This document shows positions 28,587 through 37,372 of a stretch of DNA of 64,000 nt, one piece after another (position 1 is the stretch's first letter; every line of letters starts with the position of its first letter). The stretch spans positions 930,001 through 994,000 of the forward strand of contig NZ_FOVG01000001.1 in NCBI RefSeq assembly GCF_900115075.1, given 5' to 3'. The notes beneath the pieces are model-generated. The model did no database searches. It worked only from the letters and a program-made list of their open reading frames with translations, and was not told where the DNA came from. The translations under genes were made by a program, and so were the position numbers. The stretch comes from Candidatus Pantoea varia (GTDB taxonomy: Bacteria; Pseudomonadota; Gammaproteobacteria; Enterobacterales; Enterobacteriaceae).

Positions 28587-29495
28587 ATGATGTTGAGTAA
28601 GAAAAACAGCGAAGCTCTTGATGCGTTCAGTGAGAAGCTGGAAGTAGAAGGGCGTAGTCTCTGGCAGGACGCGCGTCGTCGTTTTATCCATAACCGGGCT
28701 GCCTCAATCAGCCTGCTGGTGCTGTTGCTGATCACGCTGTTTGTGATTTTTGCGCCGATGCTGGCGCAGTTCACCTACGACGATACCGACTGGGCCATGA
28801 TGTCCTCCCCGCCTGATACCACCTCCGGCCACTGGTTCGGAACCGATTCATCGGGACGTGACCTGCTGGTGCGTGTAGCAATCGGTGGCCGTATCTCACT
28901 GATGGTGGGCGTGGCGTCTGCGCTGATCGCGGTGATCGTTGGCACGCTGTACGGCTCGATTGCTGGCTATCTGGGCGGCAAAACCGACTCCGTGATGATG
29001 CGTATTCTGGAGATCCTTAACTCCTTCCCGTTTATGTTCTTCGTCATCCTGTTGGTGACCTTCTTTGGCCGCAACATCCTGCTGATTTTTGCCGCTATCG
29101 GCATGGTCTCATGGCTGGATATGGCGCGTATTGTGCGCGGCCAGACGCTGAGCCTGAAGCGCAAAGAGTTCATCGAAGCGGCGCATGTCGGTGGGGTATC
29201 AACCTGGAAAATCGTGGTGCGTCACATCGTACCGAACGTTCTGGGTGTGGTGGTGGTTTACGCCTCGCTGCTGGTGCCGAGCATGATCCTGTTCGAATCC
29301 TTCCTGAGTTTCCTGGGTCTGGGTACACAGGAGCCGCTGAGTAGCTGGGGCGCATTGCTCAGCGACGGGGCCAATTCGATGGAAGTGTCGCCGTGGCTGT
29401 TGCTCTATCCGGCAGGCTTCCTGGTGGTCACGCTGTTCTGTTTCAACTTTATCGGCGATGGCCTGCGTGATGCCCTCGACCCGAAAGATCGTTAA
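28587..29495 (+). CDS. oppC: OppC, oligopeptide ABC transporter permease
   Basis: The second inner-membrane permease subunit, 302 residues, partner of OppB. A soluble N-terminal stretch of about 45 residues is followed by the first helix (ISLLVLLLITLFVIFAPML), the GTDSSGRDLLVR motif characteristic of OppC/DppC proteins, and the EAA loop (EAAHVGGVSTWKIVVRHIVPN). GGAG lies six bases before the first of two adjacent ATG codons, so the start is taken at 28587. oppD starts 11 bases downstream. Confidence 0.96.
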   Translation: MMLSKKNSEALDAFSEKLEVEGRSLWQDARRRFIHNRAASISLLVLLLITLFVIFAPMLAQFTYDDTDWAMMSSPPDTTSGHWFGTDSSGRDLLVRVAIGGRISLMVGVASALIAVIVGTLYGSIAGYLGGKTDSVMMRILEILNSFPFMFFVILLVTFFGRNILLIFAAIGMVSWLDMARIVRGQTLSLKRKEFIEAAHVGGVSTWKIVVRHIVPNVLGVVVVYASLLVPSMILFESFLSFLGLGTQEPLSSWGALLSDGANSMEVSPWLLLYPAGFLVVTLFCFNFIGDGLRDALDPKDR

Positions 29496-29506
29496 GGAGT
29501 TTCCCG

Positions 29507-30523
29507 ATGACTATTCATGAATTCCAGCCAGCGATGGCGGCCCGCGCGGGAAGCGAACAGCTACTTACGGTCAAAGATTTGCGCGTGACCTTTGGCACGC
29601 ACGATGGGGATGTCACCGCCGTCAACGACCTGAACTTCTCGCTGCGCGCCGGTGAGACGCTGGGTATTGTCGGCGAGTCCGGTTCGGGCAAGTCGCAAAC
29701 GGCCTTTGCCCTGATGGGACTGCTGGCAAAAAATGGCCGCATTGGCGGCTCGGCGATGTTTAACGGCAAAGAGATCCTGAATCTGCCCGAAAATAAGCTC
29801 AATAAGCTGCGCGCCGAACAGATTGCGATGATCTTCCAGGACCCGATGACCTCGCTCAACCCCTATATGCGGGTGGGTGAGCAGCTGATGGAAGTGCTTA
29901 AGCTGCACAAAGGGATGAACAGCGCGCAGGCGTTTGAAGAGTCGGTGAGAATGCTGGACGCGGTGAAAATGCCGGAAGCCCGCAAGCGCATGAAGATGTA
30001 TCCGCATGAGTTCTCCGGCGGGATGCGTCAGCGCGTGATGATCGCCATGGCGTTGTTGTGCCGTCCTAAACTGCTGATTGCCGATGAGCCTACCACCGCG
30101 CTGGATGTCACCGTGCAGGCGCAGATTATGACGCTGCTCAACGACCTGAAGCGCGAGTTCAACACCGCCATTATCATGATCACACACGATCTCGGCGTGG
30201 TGGCAGGGATCTGCGACAAAGTGCTGGTGATGTACGCCGGACGCACCATGGAGTATGGCAGCGCCCGCGATGTCTTCTATCAGCCAGCCCATCCTTACTC
30301 GATTGGCCTGCTTAATGCGGTGCCGCGTCTGGATGCGATCGAAGGTGAAACCCTGACCACCATTCCGGGCAATCCTCCGAACCTGCTGCGTCTGCCGCAG
30401 GGCTGTCCCTTCCAGCCACGCTGTCCGCACGCGATGGATATCTGCACCCAGGCACCGCCGCTGGAACCCTTTGGCAATGGCCGTCTGCGCGCCTGCTTTA
30501 AGCCGGTGGAGGAGTTAGTATGA
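29507..30523 (+). CDS. oppD: OppD, oligopeptide ABC transporter ATPase
   Basis: Cytoplasmic ATPase subunit of 338 residues. Walker A is GESGSGKS (near residue 57), the signature is FSGGMRQRV, and Walker B with the catalytic Glu is LLIADEPTTALD. The C-terminal oligopeptide/dipeptide extension has a cluster of cysteines (GCPFQPRCPHAMDICTQ ... CF), which binds an Fe-S cluster in related Opp/Dpp ATPases. The oppF start overlaps its stop by four bases (ATGA), implying translational coupling. Confidence 0.97.
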   Translation: MTIHEFQPAMAARAGSEQLLTVKDLRVTFGTHDGDVTAVNDLNFSLRAGETLGIVGESGSGKSQTAFALMGLLAKNGRIGGSAMFNGKEILNLPENKLNKLRAEQIAMIFQDPMTSLNPYMRVGEQLMEVLKLHKGMNSAQAFEESVRMLDAVKMPEARKRMKMYPHEFSGGMRQRVMIAMALLCRPKLLIADEPTTALDVTVQAQIMTLLNDLKREFNTAIIMITHDLGVVAGICDKVLVMYAGRTMEYGSARDVFYQPAHPYSIGLLNAVPRLDAIEGETLTTIPGNPPNLLRLPQGCPFQPRCPHAMDICTQAPPLEPFGNGRLRACFKPVEELV

Positions 30524-31521
30524 GCACCGTAGCTGAAAAAAGAGTGTTACTGGAAATCGCCGATCTCAAGGTGCATTTCGACATCAAAGATGGCAAGCAG
30601 TGGTTCTGGCAGCCTTCAAAAACCCTGAAAGCGGTGGACGGTGTCAGCCTGCGTCTTTATGAAGGGGAAACCCTGGGCGTGGTGGGCGAGTCTGGCTGCG
30701 GTAAATCGACGCTGGCACGCGCCATTATCGGTCTGGTGAAAGCGACAGAAGGCCGCGTCGCCTGGTTAGGCCGCGATCTGCTGGGTCAGAGTGAAGAAGA
30801 GTGGCGCAAAGCCCGCAGCGATATCCAGATGATATTCCAGGATCCGCTGGCGTCGCTGAACCCGCGTATGACCATCGGCGACATCATCGCAGAGCCGCTT
30901 CGCACCTATCATCCGAAAATGGCGCGTCAGGAAGTCAAAGACCGCGTCAAAAATATGATGATGAAAGTGGGGCTGCTACCCAACCTGATTAACCGCTACC
31001 CGCATGAGTTCTCGGGTGGTCAGTGTCAGCGTATCGGTATTGCCCGCGCGCTGATTCTGGAGCCGAAGCTGATTATCTGTGATGAGCCGGTTTCCGCGCT
31101 GGACGTGTCGATTCAGGCGCAGGTGGTAAACCTGCTGCAGCAGTTGCAGCGAGAAATGGGCTTGTCACTGATCTTCATCGCGCACGATCTGGCTGTAGTG
31201 AAACACATCTCTGATCGGGTGCTGGTGATGTATCTGGGTCATGCGGTAGAGCTGGGGACCTACAAAGAGGTCTACACCAATCCACAGCATCCTTACACCC
31301 GTGCGCTGATGTCTGCCGTGCCGATTCCCGATCCGGACAAGGAGAAGAACAAGCAAATTCAGCTGCTGGAAGGGGAGCTGCCGTCGCCGATCAATCCGCC
31401 ATCAGGCTGCGTGTTCCGCACCCGTTGTCCGATTGCCGGTCCGGAGTGTGCGAAAACCCGGCCACTGCTGGAAGGCAGTTTCCACCATGCGGTCTCCTGT
31501 CTGAAAGTCGACCCGCTATAA
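30520..31521 (+). CDS. oppF: OppF, oligopeptide ABC transporter ATPase
   Basis: The second ATPase subunit, 333 residues. Walker A is GESGCGKST, the signature is FSGGQCQRIGIARAL, and Walker B is LIICDEPVSALD. The C-terminal extension again has a four-Cys pattern (GCVFRTRCPIAGPEC ... SC). It heterodimerises with OppD beneath OppBC. It overlaps oppD by four bases and is followed at once by a strong terminator, which closes the operon. Confidence 0.97.
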   Translation: MSTVAEKRVLLEIADLKVHFDIKDGKQWFWQPSKTLKAVDGVSLRLYEGETLGVVGESGCGKSTLARAIIGLVKATEGRVAWLGRDLLGQSEEEWRKARSDIQMIFQDPLASLNPRMTIGDIIAEPLRTYHPKMARQEVKDRVKNMMMKVGLLPNLINRYPHEFSGGQCQRIGIARALILEPKLIICDEPVSALDVSIQAQVVNLLQQLQREMGLSLIFIAHDLAVVKHISDRVLVMYLGHAVELGTYKEVYTNPQHPYTRALMSAVPIPDPDKEKNKQIQLLEGELPSPINPPSGCVFRTRCPIAGPECAKTRPLLEGSFHHAVSCLKVDPL

Positions 31522-31524
31522 TGC

Positions 31525-31552
31525 AAAACGCCGGGCAATTACCCGGCGTTTT
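31525..31552. terminator. Terminator after oppF
   Basis: AAAACGCCGGG (31525-31535) and CCCGGCGTTTT (31542-31552) form an 11-bp stem with a CAATTA loop. It suits both oppF and the convergent yciU. Confidence 0.88.
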
Positions 31553-31569
31553 CTTATCTGATTTGACAC

Positions 31570-31893
31570 TTACTCACGCCACAGGATATGACAGAGCTTG
31601 TGATCTTTTTCACGGCACAGCAGCACGCGTGCGAAGACATCGGTAATCGGTTCACCGTCCGCTTCACCCAGCCCAATCACCACCTCGGCGAAAAAGTCCG
31701 GATTCAGATCGAAATCGACATGATCTTTCCAGTCTTCGGACGGATCAAACAGCTCTGCGCCACCGCGCTCTTCGAACTGCAGATTGAAGAGAATGACATC
31801 TGCCGGATCAAGATTGTCGACGGCCAGTTCGAGAAAGATATCATAGGCTTGTTCCAGCGTTTCATCTTCGGTGAGGCGATTATTTAAATCCAT
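31570..31893 (-). CDS. yciU: YciU, DUF440 acidic DNA-mimic family protein
   Basis: A 107-residue, strongly acidic protein (rich in Asp and Glu, for example [20 protein letters not shown]). The DUF440/UPF0263 family has a fold whose negative surface resembles double-stranded DNA; its partner in enterics is not firmly established. It lies between oppF (convergent) and clsA (same strand, 45 bases upstream), as in E. coli. Confidence 0.93.
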   Translation of the reverse strand: MDLNNRLTEDETLEQAYDIFLELAVDNLDPADVILFNLQFEERGGAELFDPSEDWKDHVDFDLNPDFFAEVVIGLGEADGEPITDVFARVLLCREKDHKLCHILWRE

Positions 31894-31938
31894 AGTCTGT
31901 CCTGTCGGCCTGCGGCCATTTACACAATCTGGCTCGTT

Positions 31939-33399
31939 TTACAGTAAAGGGCTGAAGAAGTAAAACAGTCGTTCAACGATGCGCTGCCACCACGCACGTT
32001 TTGCCCAGCGTTTGCCATCCAGCAGGCGTGAGCGGGCGATGTAGTCATCCTGTACGCAGGCGAGATCGCTGCCAAAACCGGCATCATCCACCACCAGCGT
32101 CACTTCAAAATTGAGCCATAAACTGCGCATATCGAGGTTCACGGTGCCCACCAGGCTCAACTGTCCATCGACCAGTACGCTCTTGGTGTGCAGCAGACCA
32201 TCTTCAAACTGATAAATTTTCACGCCCGCTTCCAGCATCTCACTGAAGAAGGAGCGGCTGGCCCAGCCGACCAGCAGCGAGTCATTGTGACGCGGCACGA
32301 TCACGCTGACGTTAACGCCACGCTGCGCGGCGGTACAGATAGCATGCAGCAGGTCGTCGCTAGGGACTAAGTAGGGCGTGGTCATAATCAGCTGTTCACG
32401 CGCTGAATAGACGGCGGTCAGCAGCGCCTGATGGATCATATCTTCCGGGAAGCCGGGACCGGAGGCGATGACCTGCACCGTGTGGCCACTCTCCTTTTCA
32501 AACGGCATGATGTTGCGATCGGGCGGCGGCGGCAGAATGCGTTTACCGGTCTCAATCTCCCAGTCGCAGCTGAAAACGATCCCCATCGCGGTCGCCACCG
32601 GGCCTTCCATACGCGCCATCAGGTCAATCCACTGGCCCACACCTGCACTCTGTTTAAAGAAGCGCGGATCGACCAGGTTCATGCTGCCGGTATAGGCGAT
32701 GTAGTTATCGATCAGGACGATTTTGCGATGCTGGCGCAGGTCCATCCGTCGCAGGAAGACACGCAGCAGGCTGACCTGCAAGGCTTCGACCACATCGATC
32801 CCGGCATTACGCATCATGCCGACCCAGGGACTGCGGAAAAACTCGACGCTACCTGCGGAGTCGAGCAGCAGTCGGCAATGAACGCCGCGGCGTGAGGCCG
32901 CCATCAGCGATTCGGCGACTTCATCTGCCAGACCGCCGGGATGCCAGATATAGAACACCATCTCTATGTTGTGGCGGGCCAGCTGAATATCACGAATCAG
33001 CGCGTGCATCACGTCGTCGGCACTGGTGAGCAACTGCAGCTGGTTTCCTTTGACCCCGGCGATGCCCTGGCGATGGTAGCAAAGCTCAAACAGCGAACGG
33101 GCAACGTCGCTGTGCTCGGTGGCAAAAATTTCACGACACTGCTTGAGATCATTGAGCCAGCGGGCGGTCGACGGCCACATAGTACGGGCGCGCTCTGCGC
33201 GACGTTTACCCAGATGCAGTTCGCCAAACGAGAGATAAGCGATAATGCCCACCAGCGGCAGAATATAGATAACCAGCAGCCAGGCCATTGCGGATGTCAC
33301 GGCCCGCCGCTTCATCAGCACGCGCAGCGTAACCCCGGCAATCAGCAGCCAGTAACCAAATACCAGCAACCAGCTGATCAGGGTATAAAAAGTGGTCAT
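31939..33399 (-). CDS. clsA: Cardiolipin synthase A
   Basis: Inner-membrane enzyme that makes cardiolipin from two phosphatidylglycerol molecules. The 486-residue protein has two N-terminal transmembrane helices (about residues 5-25 and 37-57) and two phospholipase D HKD motifs: [18 protein letters not shown] near residue 220 and [18 protein letters not shown] near residue 400. Length and layout match E. coli ClsA. yciU follows on the same strand. Confidence 0.97.
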   Translation of the reverse strand: MTTFYTLISWLLVFGYWLLIAGVTLRVLMKRRAVTSAMAWLLVIYILPLVGIIAYLSFGELHLGKRRAERARTMWPSTARWLNDLKQCREIFATEHSDVARSLFELCYHRQGIAGVKGNQLQLLTSADDVMHALIRDIQLARHNIEMVFYIWHPGGLADEVAESLMAASRRGVHCRLLLDSAGSVEFFRSPWVGMMRNAGIDVVEALQVSLLRVFLRRMDLRQHRKIVLIDNYIAYTGSMNLVDPRFFKQSAGVGQWIDLMARMEGPVATAMGIVFSCDWEIETGKRILPPPPDRNIMPFEKESGHTVQVIASGPGFPEDMIHQALLTAVYSAREQLIMTTPYLVPSDDLLHAICTAAQRGVNVSVIVPRHNDSLLVGWASRSFFSEMLEAGVKIYQFEDGLLHTKSVLVDGQLSLVGTVNLDMRSLWLNFEVTLVVDDAGFGSDLACVQDDYIARSRLLDGKRWAKRAWWQRIVERLFYFFSPLL

Positions 33400-33561
33400 A
33401 AAGTGGACATCCCGTTCGCGCTTTCGTCTGGCAAGTTTACGTGCAGATGACGGCTAACGGAACCCTTTATCCCGGACATGCTGATCCGATTTGGCATTAC
33501 CGCAGAGATCTCTATAATGCCCTCGCGCAGGTCTCGCGTGAATGACGTCAGAGGGGAAGTG

Positions 33562-33735
33562 ATGAAACGAAGCAGAAATGAAGTAGCGCGCTGGAGAATG
33601 TTACGTCAGGCGCATCGCCGTCGCTCCCGCTGGCTGGAGGGGCAGTCGCGCCGTTATAAGCGTATCCACAGCATCCGCCATCAACTGGCACAGCAGCAGC
33701 GTCGCTCAATCCTGTTTATTACGCAGATCATCTGA
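33562..33735 (+). CDS. yciY: YciY, small basic protein
   Basis: A 57-residue, very Arg-rich protein starting KRSRNEVARWRMLRQA. It matches the length and N-terminal pattern (KRSR-EV-RWRM-RQA-RR-SRWLEGQSRR) of E. coli YciY. The ATG at 33562 has GAGGGGAAG as ribosome-binding site; the longer frame from 33478 has no such support. Its function is unknown; the composition suggests nucleic-acid or phospholipid contact. It is divergent from clsA. Confidence 0.88.
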   Translation: MKRSRNEVARWRMLRQAHRRRSRWLEGQSRRYKRIHSIRHQLAQQQRRSILFITQII

Positions 33736-33751
33736 ATGATGAAGGCGACGT

Positions 33752-34099
33752 TCAGGCTTCAAAAAACCCTGATTCTGCTATCACCCGTCGCGCCATGGAG
33801 TGCTCCTGACGCGACGCGCCCCGGTCGCTGACTTCTCGCATCAGGCACTCCCCCGTGCTGCCCAGCGCGGTCGGCCGGCGGTAACCTACCCGATCGTACC
33901 ATTCGTAAGACCATTTCCCCGACTTACGCTGATAATAAACGGTGAGCCATGCTGAGCAATTAGCAGGGTAGCCACTCATGACTTCTATTCTGGGATCGGC
34001 AATCGTCGCGATCCGGGATAATAACGGATTAAGCAGAGTAAGGGCCTGGCCAGGATAAGTTTTATGCATAATTTGCCCGCATCTGTGCTGTGCATCCAT
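33752..34099 (-). CDS. Hypothetical protein
   Basis: An open frame of 115 codons that I do not recognise. It has no signal peptide or membrane segment; a central stretch CSAWLTVYYQRKSGKWSYEWYDRVGYRRP is aromatic- and Tyr/Trp-rich. The start is uncertain: the ATG at 34099 has no clear ribosome-binding site, and an internal ATG at 34069 is possible. It ends 17 bases from the convergent yciY. In E. coli this interval carries kch. It may be a genuine lineage-specific gene or a non-coding frame. Confidence 0.4.
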   Translation of the reverse strand: MDAQHRCGQIMHKTYPGQALTLLNPLLSRIATIADPRIEVMSGYPANCSAWLTVYYQRKSGKWSYEWYDRVGYRRPTALGSTGECLMREVSDRGASRQEHSMARRVIAESGFFEA

Positions 34100-34414
34100 T
34101 CAGAGGTTCAACTCACAATCGCTAAATGTAGACAGCTCTGCCAGATAATTCCTCCCTGAGGCTAAAAAAATGACGCGGTGATCGTTTTTTAATGCAAGAG
34201 GGGACTTCAGGAAGAGGCTATGTCGGGGAAATACATCCGGAAAACGTAAAACTGTACAACTTTATATTTTCGTAAGTGACTATTAAGTATCAATTAATTA
34301 ATAATAACGATATTCAGGGCGATATTCTGGGCTAAATACCTGTACAGCACGGCAATTCTTGTATAACTTCACTGTGTCGGTCAGTCACCTAACATAGATT
34401 CCAGAGGGTCACCC
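34100..34414. promoter_or_regulatory. Upstream region of the AriR-like gene
   Basis: A 315-base gene-free and AT-rich stretch. TATAAC near 34361 is a possible -10 for the downstream gene. No RNA gene or clear operator was seen. Confidence 0.35.
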
Positions 34415-34651
34415 ATGCAAACTAACGTTCATATTCCCGCTTCAGTCTCTGATATCACCGCTTATCTGCACAGTGCCGCTCAGCCGTCACAGCAGGCTAT
34501 CCTGGGTTCAGTGGTGTCTGAAATTATTCAGTCTGGTCGTACCCTGAATCGTAAAGCCATCTGCTCTAAACTGATTGGCCGTTTACAGCATGTCACCAGC
34601 CCGGAAGAAGAGCAGCATTATCATGCGCTGATTGAGCTGATTCTGGATTAA
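34415..34651 (+). CDS. YmgB/AriR-family small regulatory protein
   Basis: A 78-residue helical protein. The second half (AILGSVVSEIIQSGRTLNRKAICSKLIGRL followed by an HYHALIELILD tail, shown here in parts) follows the AriR/YmgB pattern of a helix, a -SG- turn, N-K-I and a C-terminal helix. E. coli AriR dimerises, binds DNA weakly and affects biofilm formation and acid resistance; related YcgZ/YmgA proteins feed the Rcs pathway. AGAGGGTCACCC lies before the ATG. It stands alone, where E. coli has kch. I infer a role in stress or surface-growth control. Confidence 0.7.
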   Translation: MQTNVHIPASVSDITAYLHSAAQPSQQAILGSVVSEIIQSGRTLNRKAICSKLIGRLQHVTSPEEEQHYHALIELILD

Positions 34652-34763
34652 GATGCCAGTAAGTGGCAGGGAAGCCAGGACGCGGTTACTCAGCGACCTG
34701 GCCCGCTAAGTTTAAAAATAGCGTTTTAAAAATATCACGCTGATTAGCGCGTCAATGATGACA

Positions 34764-34949
34764 CTAGCCTGCGAGACGTTGTGCCGACATCATCAGCGTC
34801 ACGTTGACCAGCTGCAGTGCAGCCGCCAGTACTACCAGCATCACAATCCACTGTTTTTTATTACGCCAGCCCTGGCTGCGCCAGAGATAAACCGCGCCGC
34901 CGATAAGCCCGGTAATAATCGCCAGCAGCCCCAGAATGATTATCTGCAT
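34764..34949 (-). CDS. Small two-helix membrane protein
   Basis: A 61-residue protein with two strongly hydrophobic segments (IIILGLLAIITGLIGGAVYLW, residues about 2-23, and WIVMLVVLAAALQLVNVTLMM, residues about 34-55, separated by the basic loop RSQGWRNKKQ). The basic loop suggests both termini face the periplasm. A strong ribosome-binding site (GAGAGGAAAG) precedes the ATG, which argues for a real gene. I do not recognise the family. It lies downstream of yciI, behind a terminator hairpin. Confidence 0.7.
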   Translation of the reverse strand: MQIIILGLLAIITGLIGGAVYLWRSQGWRNKKQWIVMLVVLAAALQLVNVTLMMSAQRLAG

Positions 34950-34974
34950 CTTTCCTCTCTAAACGATCAAAACA

Positions 34975-35009
34975 AAAATGGCTTCTGTGCCGGGCACAGA
35001 AGCCATTTT
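34975..35009. terminator. Strong terminator after yciI
   Basis: A perfect 16-bp stem (34975-34990 with 34994-35009) closes a CGG loop and is flanked by A-run and T-run. It ends yciI transcripts on the minus strand, just before the small membrane protein gene. Confidence 0.88.
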
Positions 35010-35025
35010 GACTGCACTTTTTCTG

Positions 35026-35322
35026 TCAGAAGACGCGTTTAAACGGCTTCACTGAAACCTGTTTGTAGACGCCCGCAGCAAAGTAAGGGTCATCCTGCGC
35101 CCAGGATTGCGCGGATTCCAGTGACGGGAACTCGGCAATCACGGTTGAGCCGGTGAAACCCGCTACGCCCGGATCGTTGCTATCCACAGCAGGCATTGGG
35201 CCTGCAATGATCAGGCGTCCCTCTTCCTGTAGCAGTTTGAGGCGCGCCAGGTGGGCAGGGCGCACGGCGTTACGTTTTTCCAGCGACTCTGCAGTATCTT
35301 CTGCATAAATGACGTAAAGCAC
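35026..35322 (-). CDS. yciI: YciI family protein
   Basis: A 98-residue ferredoxin-fold protein with the family's conserved His and Asp (RPAHLARLK near residue 25 and a DPYFAAGVY segment). The fold resembles muconolactone isomerase, and an enzyme role is possible, but no substrate is known in enterics. Its neighbour tonB diverges from it across about 200 bases, as in E. coli. Confidence 0.94.
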   Translation of the reverse strand: MLYVIYAEDTAESLEKRNAVRPAHLARLKLLQEEGRLIIAGPMPAVDSNDPGVAGFTGSTVIAEFPSLESAQSWAQDDPYFAAGVYKQVSVKPFKRVF

Positions 35323-35460
35323 TAAGGAACTCCTGGTTATCAGAATTTTGCAACACGTTAAGGGATTGACGATTAGAGTGCAAACGAAACCTGAGGGTGG
35401 TTAATGGCTCAGCATAAAGGGCTAAAAAGCGCTTTTCTGCAGGCGTGATGGCGGGAGTTA

Positions 35461-35490
35461 TTGAAACTGATTGCTATTTGCATTTAAAAT
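35461..35490 (+). promoter_or_regulatory. tonB promoter with Fur-like sequence
   Basis: TTGAAA (35461-35466), an 18-base spacer and TAAAAT (35485-35490). The spacer ATTGCTATTTGCATTT segment is the same as in the E. coli tonB promoter, where Fur represses in iron-replete cells. Confidence 0.75.
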
Positions 35491-35519
35491 CGCTGCTCTA
35501 TTCAATCACTGCGACTGTT

Positions 35520-36263
35520 ATGACCACGCTGACTATGCCATTACCTAAACGCACGCCTGTCTCCATGTTGTTGTCTGTTGCTCTGCATGGGGCCGTGATT
35601 GCCGGAATTCTGTATGCGTCATTCCAGCATGTGAGTGAAGTACCCAAAGCGTCGCAGCCTATCAGCGTAACCATGGTCGCCCCTGAAGTTCAGCCCGAGC
35701 CTGCACCGGCCATCGTGCAGCCGCCTGCGCCGCAGCCCGAGCCGCAGCCTGAACCGGAACCTCAGCCGGTGCCGGAACCGCCGAAAGCGGAGCCGGTGCC
35801 GATCCCCAAACCGGTCCCTAAACCAAAGCCGAAGCCAAAACCTGAGCACAAGCGGGAGCAGCCAAAACGCGAGGTGAAGCCGCGTCAGGAGAGCAAACCG
35901 CAGGCCGACCCGTTTAAGCAGGACGCGCCAGTGACACAGAGCAAACCGGCGACAGCGCCAAAAGCCACGCCGTCACCCACCGCGTCGGCATCAACGGGTC
36001 CGAAAGCGCTAAACGTGAGTAAACCTGGCTATCCGCAGCGCGCTTTTGCATTACGTGTAGAGGGCCGGGTGCGGGTGAAGTTTGATGTGGACAGCGACGG
36101 GCGGGTAGATAACATCCAGATTATCTCTGCTGAGCCACGCAATATGTTTGAGCGGGCCGTCAAAGAGGCGATGAAAAAGTGGCGCTACCAGAGTGGACAG
36201 CCAGGACAGGGACTGACGATGAATATCGTGTTTAAGATCAATGGCGGTGCCAGCCTTGAGTAA
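35520..36263 (+). CDS. tonB: TonB, energy transducer for outer-membrane receptors
   Basis: Inner-membrane anchored protein that spans the periplasm and, with ExbB/ExbD, powers siderophore and vitamin B12 uptake. From the ATG at 35520 it has 247 residues. Features in order: one N-terminal helix with the SXXXH motif (SVALHGAVIAGILYASF), a long Pro-rich region with Glu-Pro then Lys-Pro repeats (about 65-125), and a C-terminal domain from residue about 165 with YPQRAFALRVEGRV and KWRYQSGQ. ATG 35535 is an alternative. The frame from 35445 would run through its own promoter and is rejected. Confidence 0.95.
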   Translation: MTTLTMPLPKRTPVSMLLSVALHGAVIAGILYASFQHVSEVPKASQPISVTMVAPEVQPEPAPAIVQPPAPQPEPQPEPEPQPVPEPPKAEPVPIPKPVPKPKPKPKPEHKREQPKREVKPRQESKPQADPFKQDAPVTQSKPATAPKATPSPTASASTGPKALNVSKPGYPQRAFALRVEGRVRVKFDVDSDGRVDNIQIISAEPRNMFERAVKEAMKKWRYQSGQPGQGLTMNIVFKINGGASLE

Positions 36264-36269
36264 GACACA

Positions 36270-36294
36270 GGGTCAGGCAGAAGCCGCCTGACCC
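36270..36294. terminator. Hairpin between tonB and yciA
   Basis: GGGTCAGGC (36270-36278) and GCCTGACCC (36286-36294) form a perfect 9-bp stem with a 7-base loop in the short space between two convergent genes. It lacks a long T-run, so termination is likely but not certain. Confidence 0.55.
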
Positions 36295-36299
36295 GTTAC

Positions 36300-36722
36300 T
36301 TATTCGGTATGTTGCTGATTGGCGCGACCGGCGGGAAGAGGACGTGAATTGCCCTCATTGTCGACCGCTACATAGATAAAGACCGCTTCAGTCGCACAGT
36401 AGGTCTGTCCAATCGGCTCAGACGACACTTTTTTGATCCACACTTCCACGTTAATCGTCATGGAACTGTTGCCGGTACGGAGACAGCTCGCATGACAGCT
36501 CACCACATCACCCACCGCGACCGGCTTCATGAATGACATGCCGTCGACGCGCACCGTGACTACGCGTCCTTCAGCGATCTCTTTCGCCAGGATAGCGCCG
36601 CCCATATCCATTTGTGACATCAGCCAGCCACCAAAAATATCGCCATTGGCGTTGGTATCAGCTGGCATGGCGAGCGTACGCAGCACCATTTCGCCTTGCG
36701 GCAGTTTATGTTTATCGCCCAT
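36300..36722 (-). CDS. yciA: Acyl-CoA thioester hydrolase YciA
   Basis: Hotdog-fold hexameric thioesterase that hydrolyses a broad range of short to long acyl-CoAs. The protein has 140 residues from the ATG at 36722, preceded by GGAAG; an upstream GTG at 36731 is in frame but poorer. The active-site segment PADTNANGDIFGGWLMSQMD and the RVDGMSFMKPVAVGD stretch are intact. It is convergent with tonB and downstream of yciC-yciB, behind their terminator. Confidence 0.96.
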   Translation of the reverse strand: MGDKHKLPQGEMVLRTLAMPADTNANGDIFGGWLMSQMDMGGAILAKEIAEGRVVTVRVDGMSFMKPVAVGDVVSCHASCLRTGNSSMTINVEVWIKKVSSEPIGQTYCATEAVFIYVAVDNEGNSRPLPAGRANQQHTE

Positions 36723-36751
36723 TGCTTCCACTTTTTATGCAGGTGAATGCT

Positions 36752-36776
36752 AAAAAAATGCCCGGCGAGCCGGGCA
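36752..36776 (-). terminator. Terminator after yciB
   Basis: On the minus strand TGCCCGG and CCGGGCA form a 7-bp stem with a four-base loop, followed by seven T. It separates yciB from yciA. Confidence 0.82.
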
Positions 36777-36781
36777 GATGA

Positions 36782-37321
36782 TTATTTTTGTTCCTGCTGC
36801 GGCATCTGTCGCCAGATATAAAGCCCGCTAAGCAGGGTAAACAGTAAGGTCAGACCGGAGAGACCGAACACTTTAAAGTTAACCCAAAACGCCTGAGATA
36901 ACCAAAAAGCAACATAGATGTTGACCAGGCCGCAGATCAGGAAGAACAGCGCCCAGGCGACGTTGAGCCTGCGCCAGACTGCGTCGGGCAGCTGCAACTC
37001 TTTGCCCAGCATGCGCTGAATCAGCGTCTGCTGCATAAAAAACTGGCTGTAGAGCAGGGCAGCGGCAAACAGGCTGTAGATCACGGTGACTTTCCACTTA
37101 ATGAACTCATCGTTGTGGAACACCAGCGTCAGGGTGCCAAAGACGGCCACCAGCACAAAGGTGAAAATCGTCATCTTTTCCAGCTTGCGATAGAGCACCC
37201 AGCTGACAACCAGCGCCAGGCCGGTCGCGACAATCAGTGCGCCCGAGGCGACAAAAATGTCATAGAGCTTGTAGAAAATGAAAAAGACCACCAGGGGGAG
37301 AAAGTCGAGTAGCTGCTTCAT
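36782..37321 (-). CDS. yciB: YciB, inner membrane-spanning septation protein A homologue
   Basis: Polytopic inner-membrane protein of 179 residues (same as E. coli), starting [17 protein letters not shown] with about five helices. The family (IspA/YciB) is linked to cell-envelope and division proteins. GGAAA lies just before the ATG at 37321; the frame extends 17 codons further upstream, toward yciC, but that N-terminus is not family-like. yciC lies 51 bases upstream on the same strand, so they are co-transcribed. Confidence 0.95.
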   Translation of the reverse strand: MKQLLDFLPLVVFFIFYKLYDIFVASGALIVATGLALVVSWVLYRKLEKMTIFTFVLVAVFGTLTLVFHNDEFIKWKVTVIYSLFAAALLYSQFFMQQTLIQRMLGKELQLPDAVWRRLNVAWALFFLICGLVNIYVAFWLSQAFWVNFKVFGLSGLTLLFTLLSGLYIWRQMPQQEQK

Positions 37322-37372
37322 AGTTTTTCCATTCAGGGTTGGCTGCAAATGTGCCCGAAGGCACACCGTCAA

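Noticed and set aside
29561..30430. 289-codon open frame antisense to oppD
   Set aside because: A shadow of oppD for the same reasons; oppD itself has all ATPase motifs.
35445..35519. N-terminal extension of TonB
   Set aside because: It would be translated from DNA that contains the conserved tonB promoter, upstream of the transcript start.
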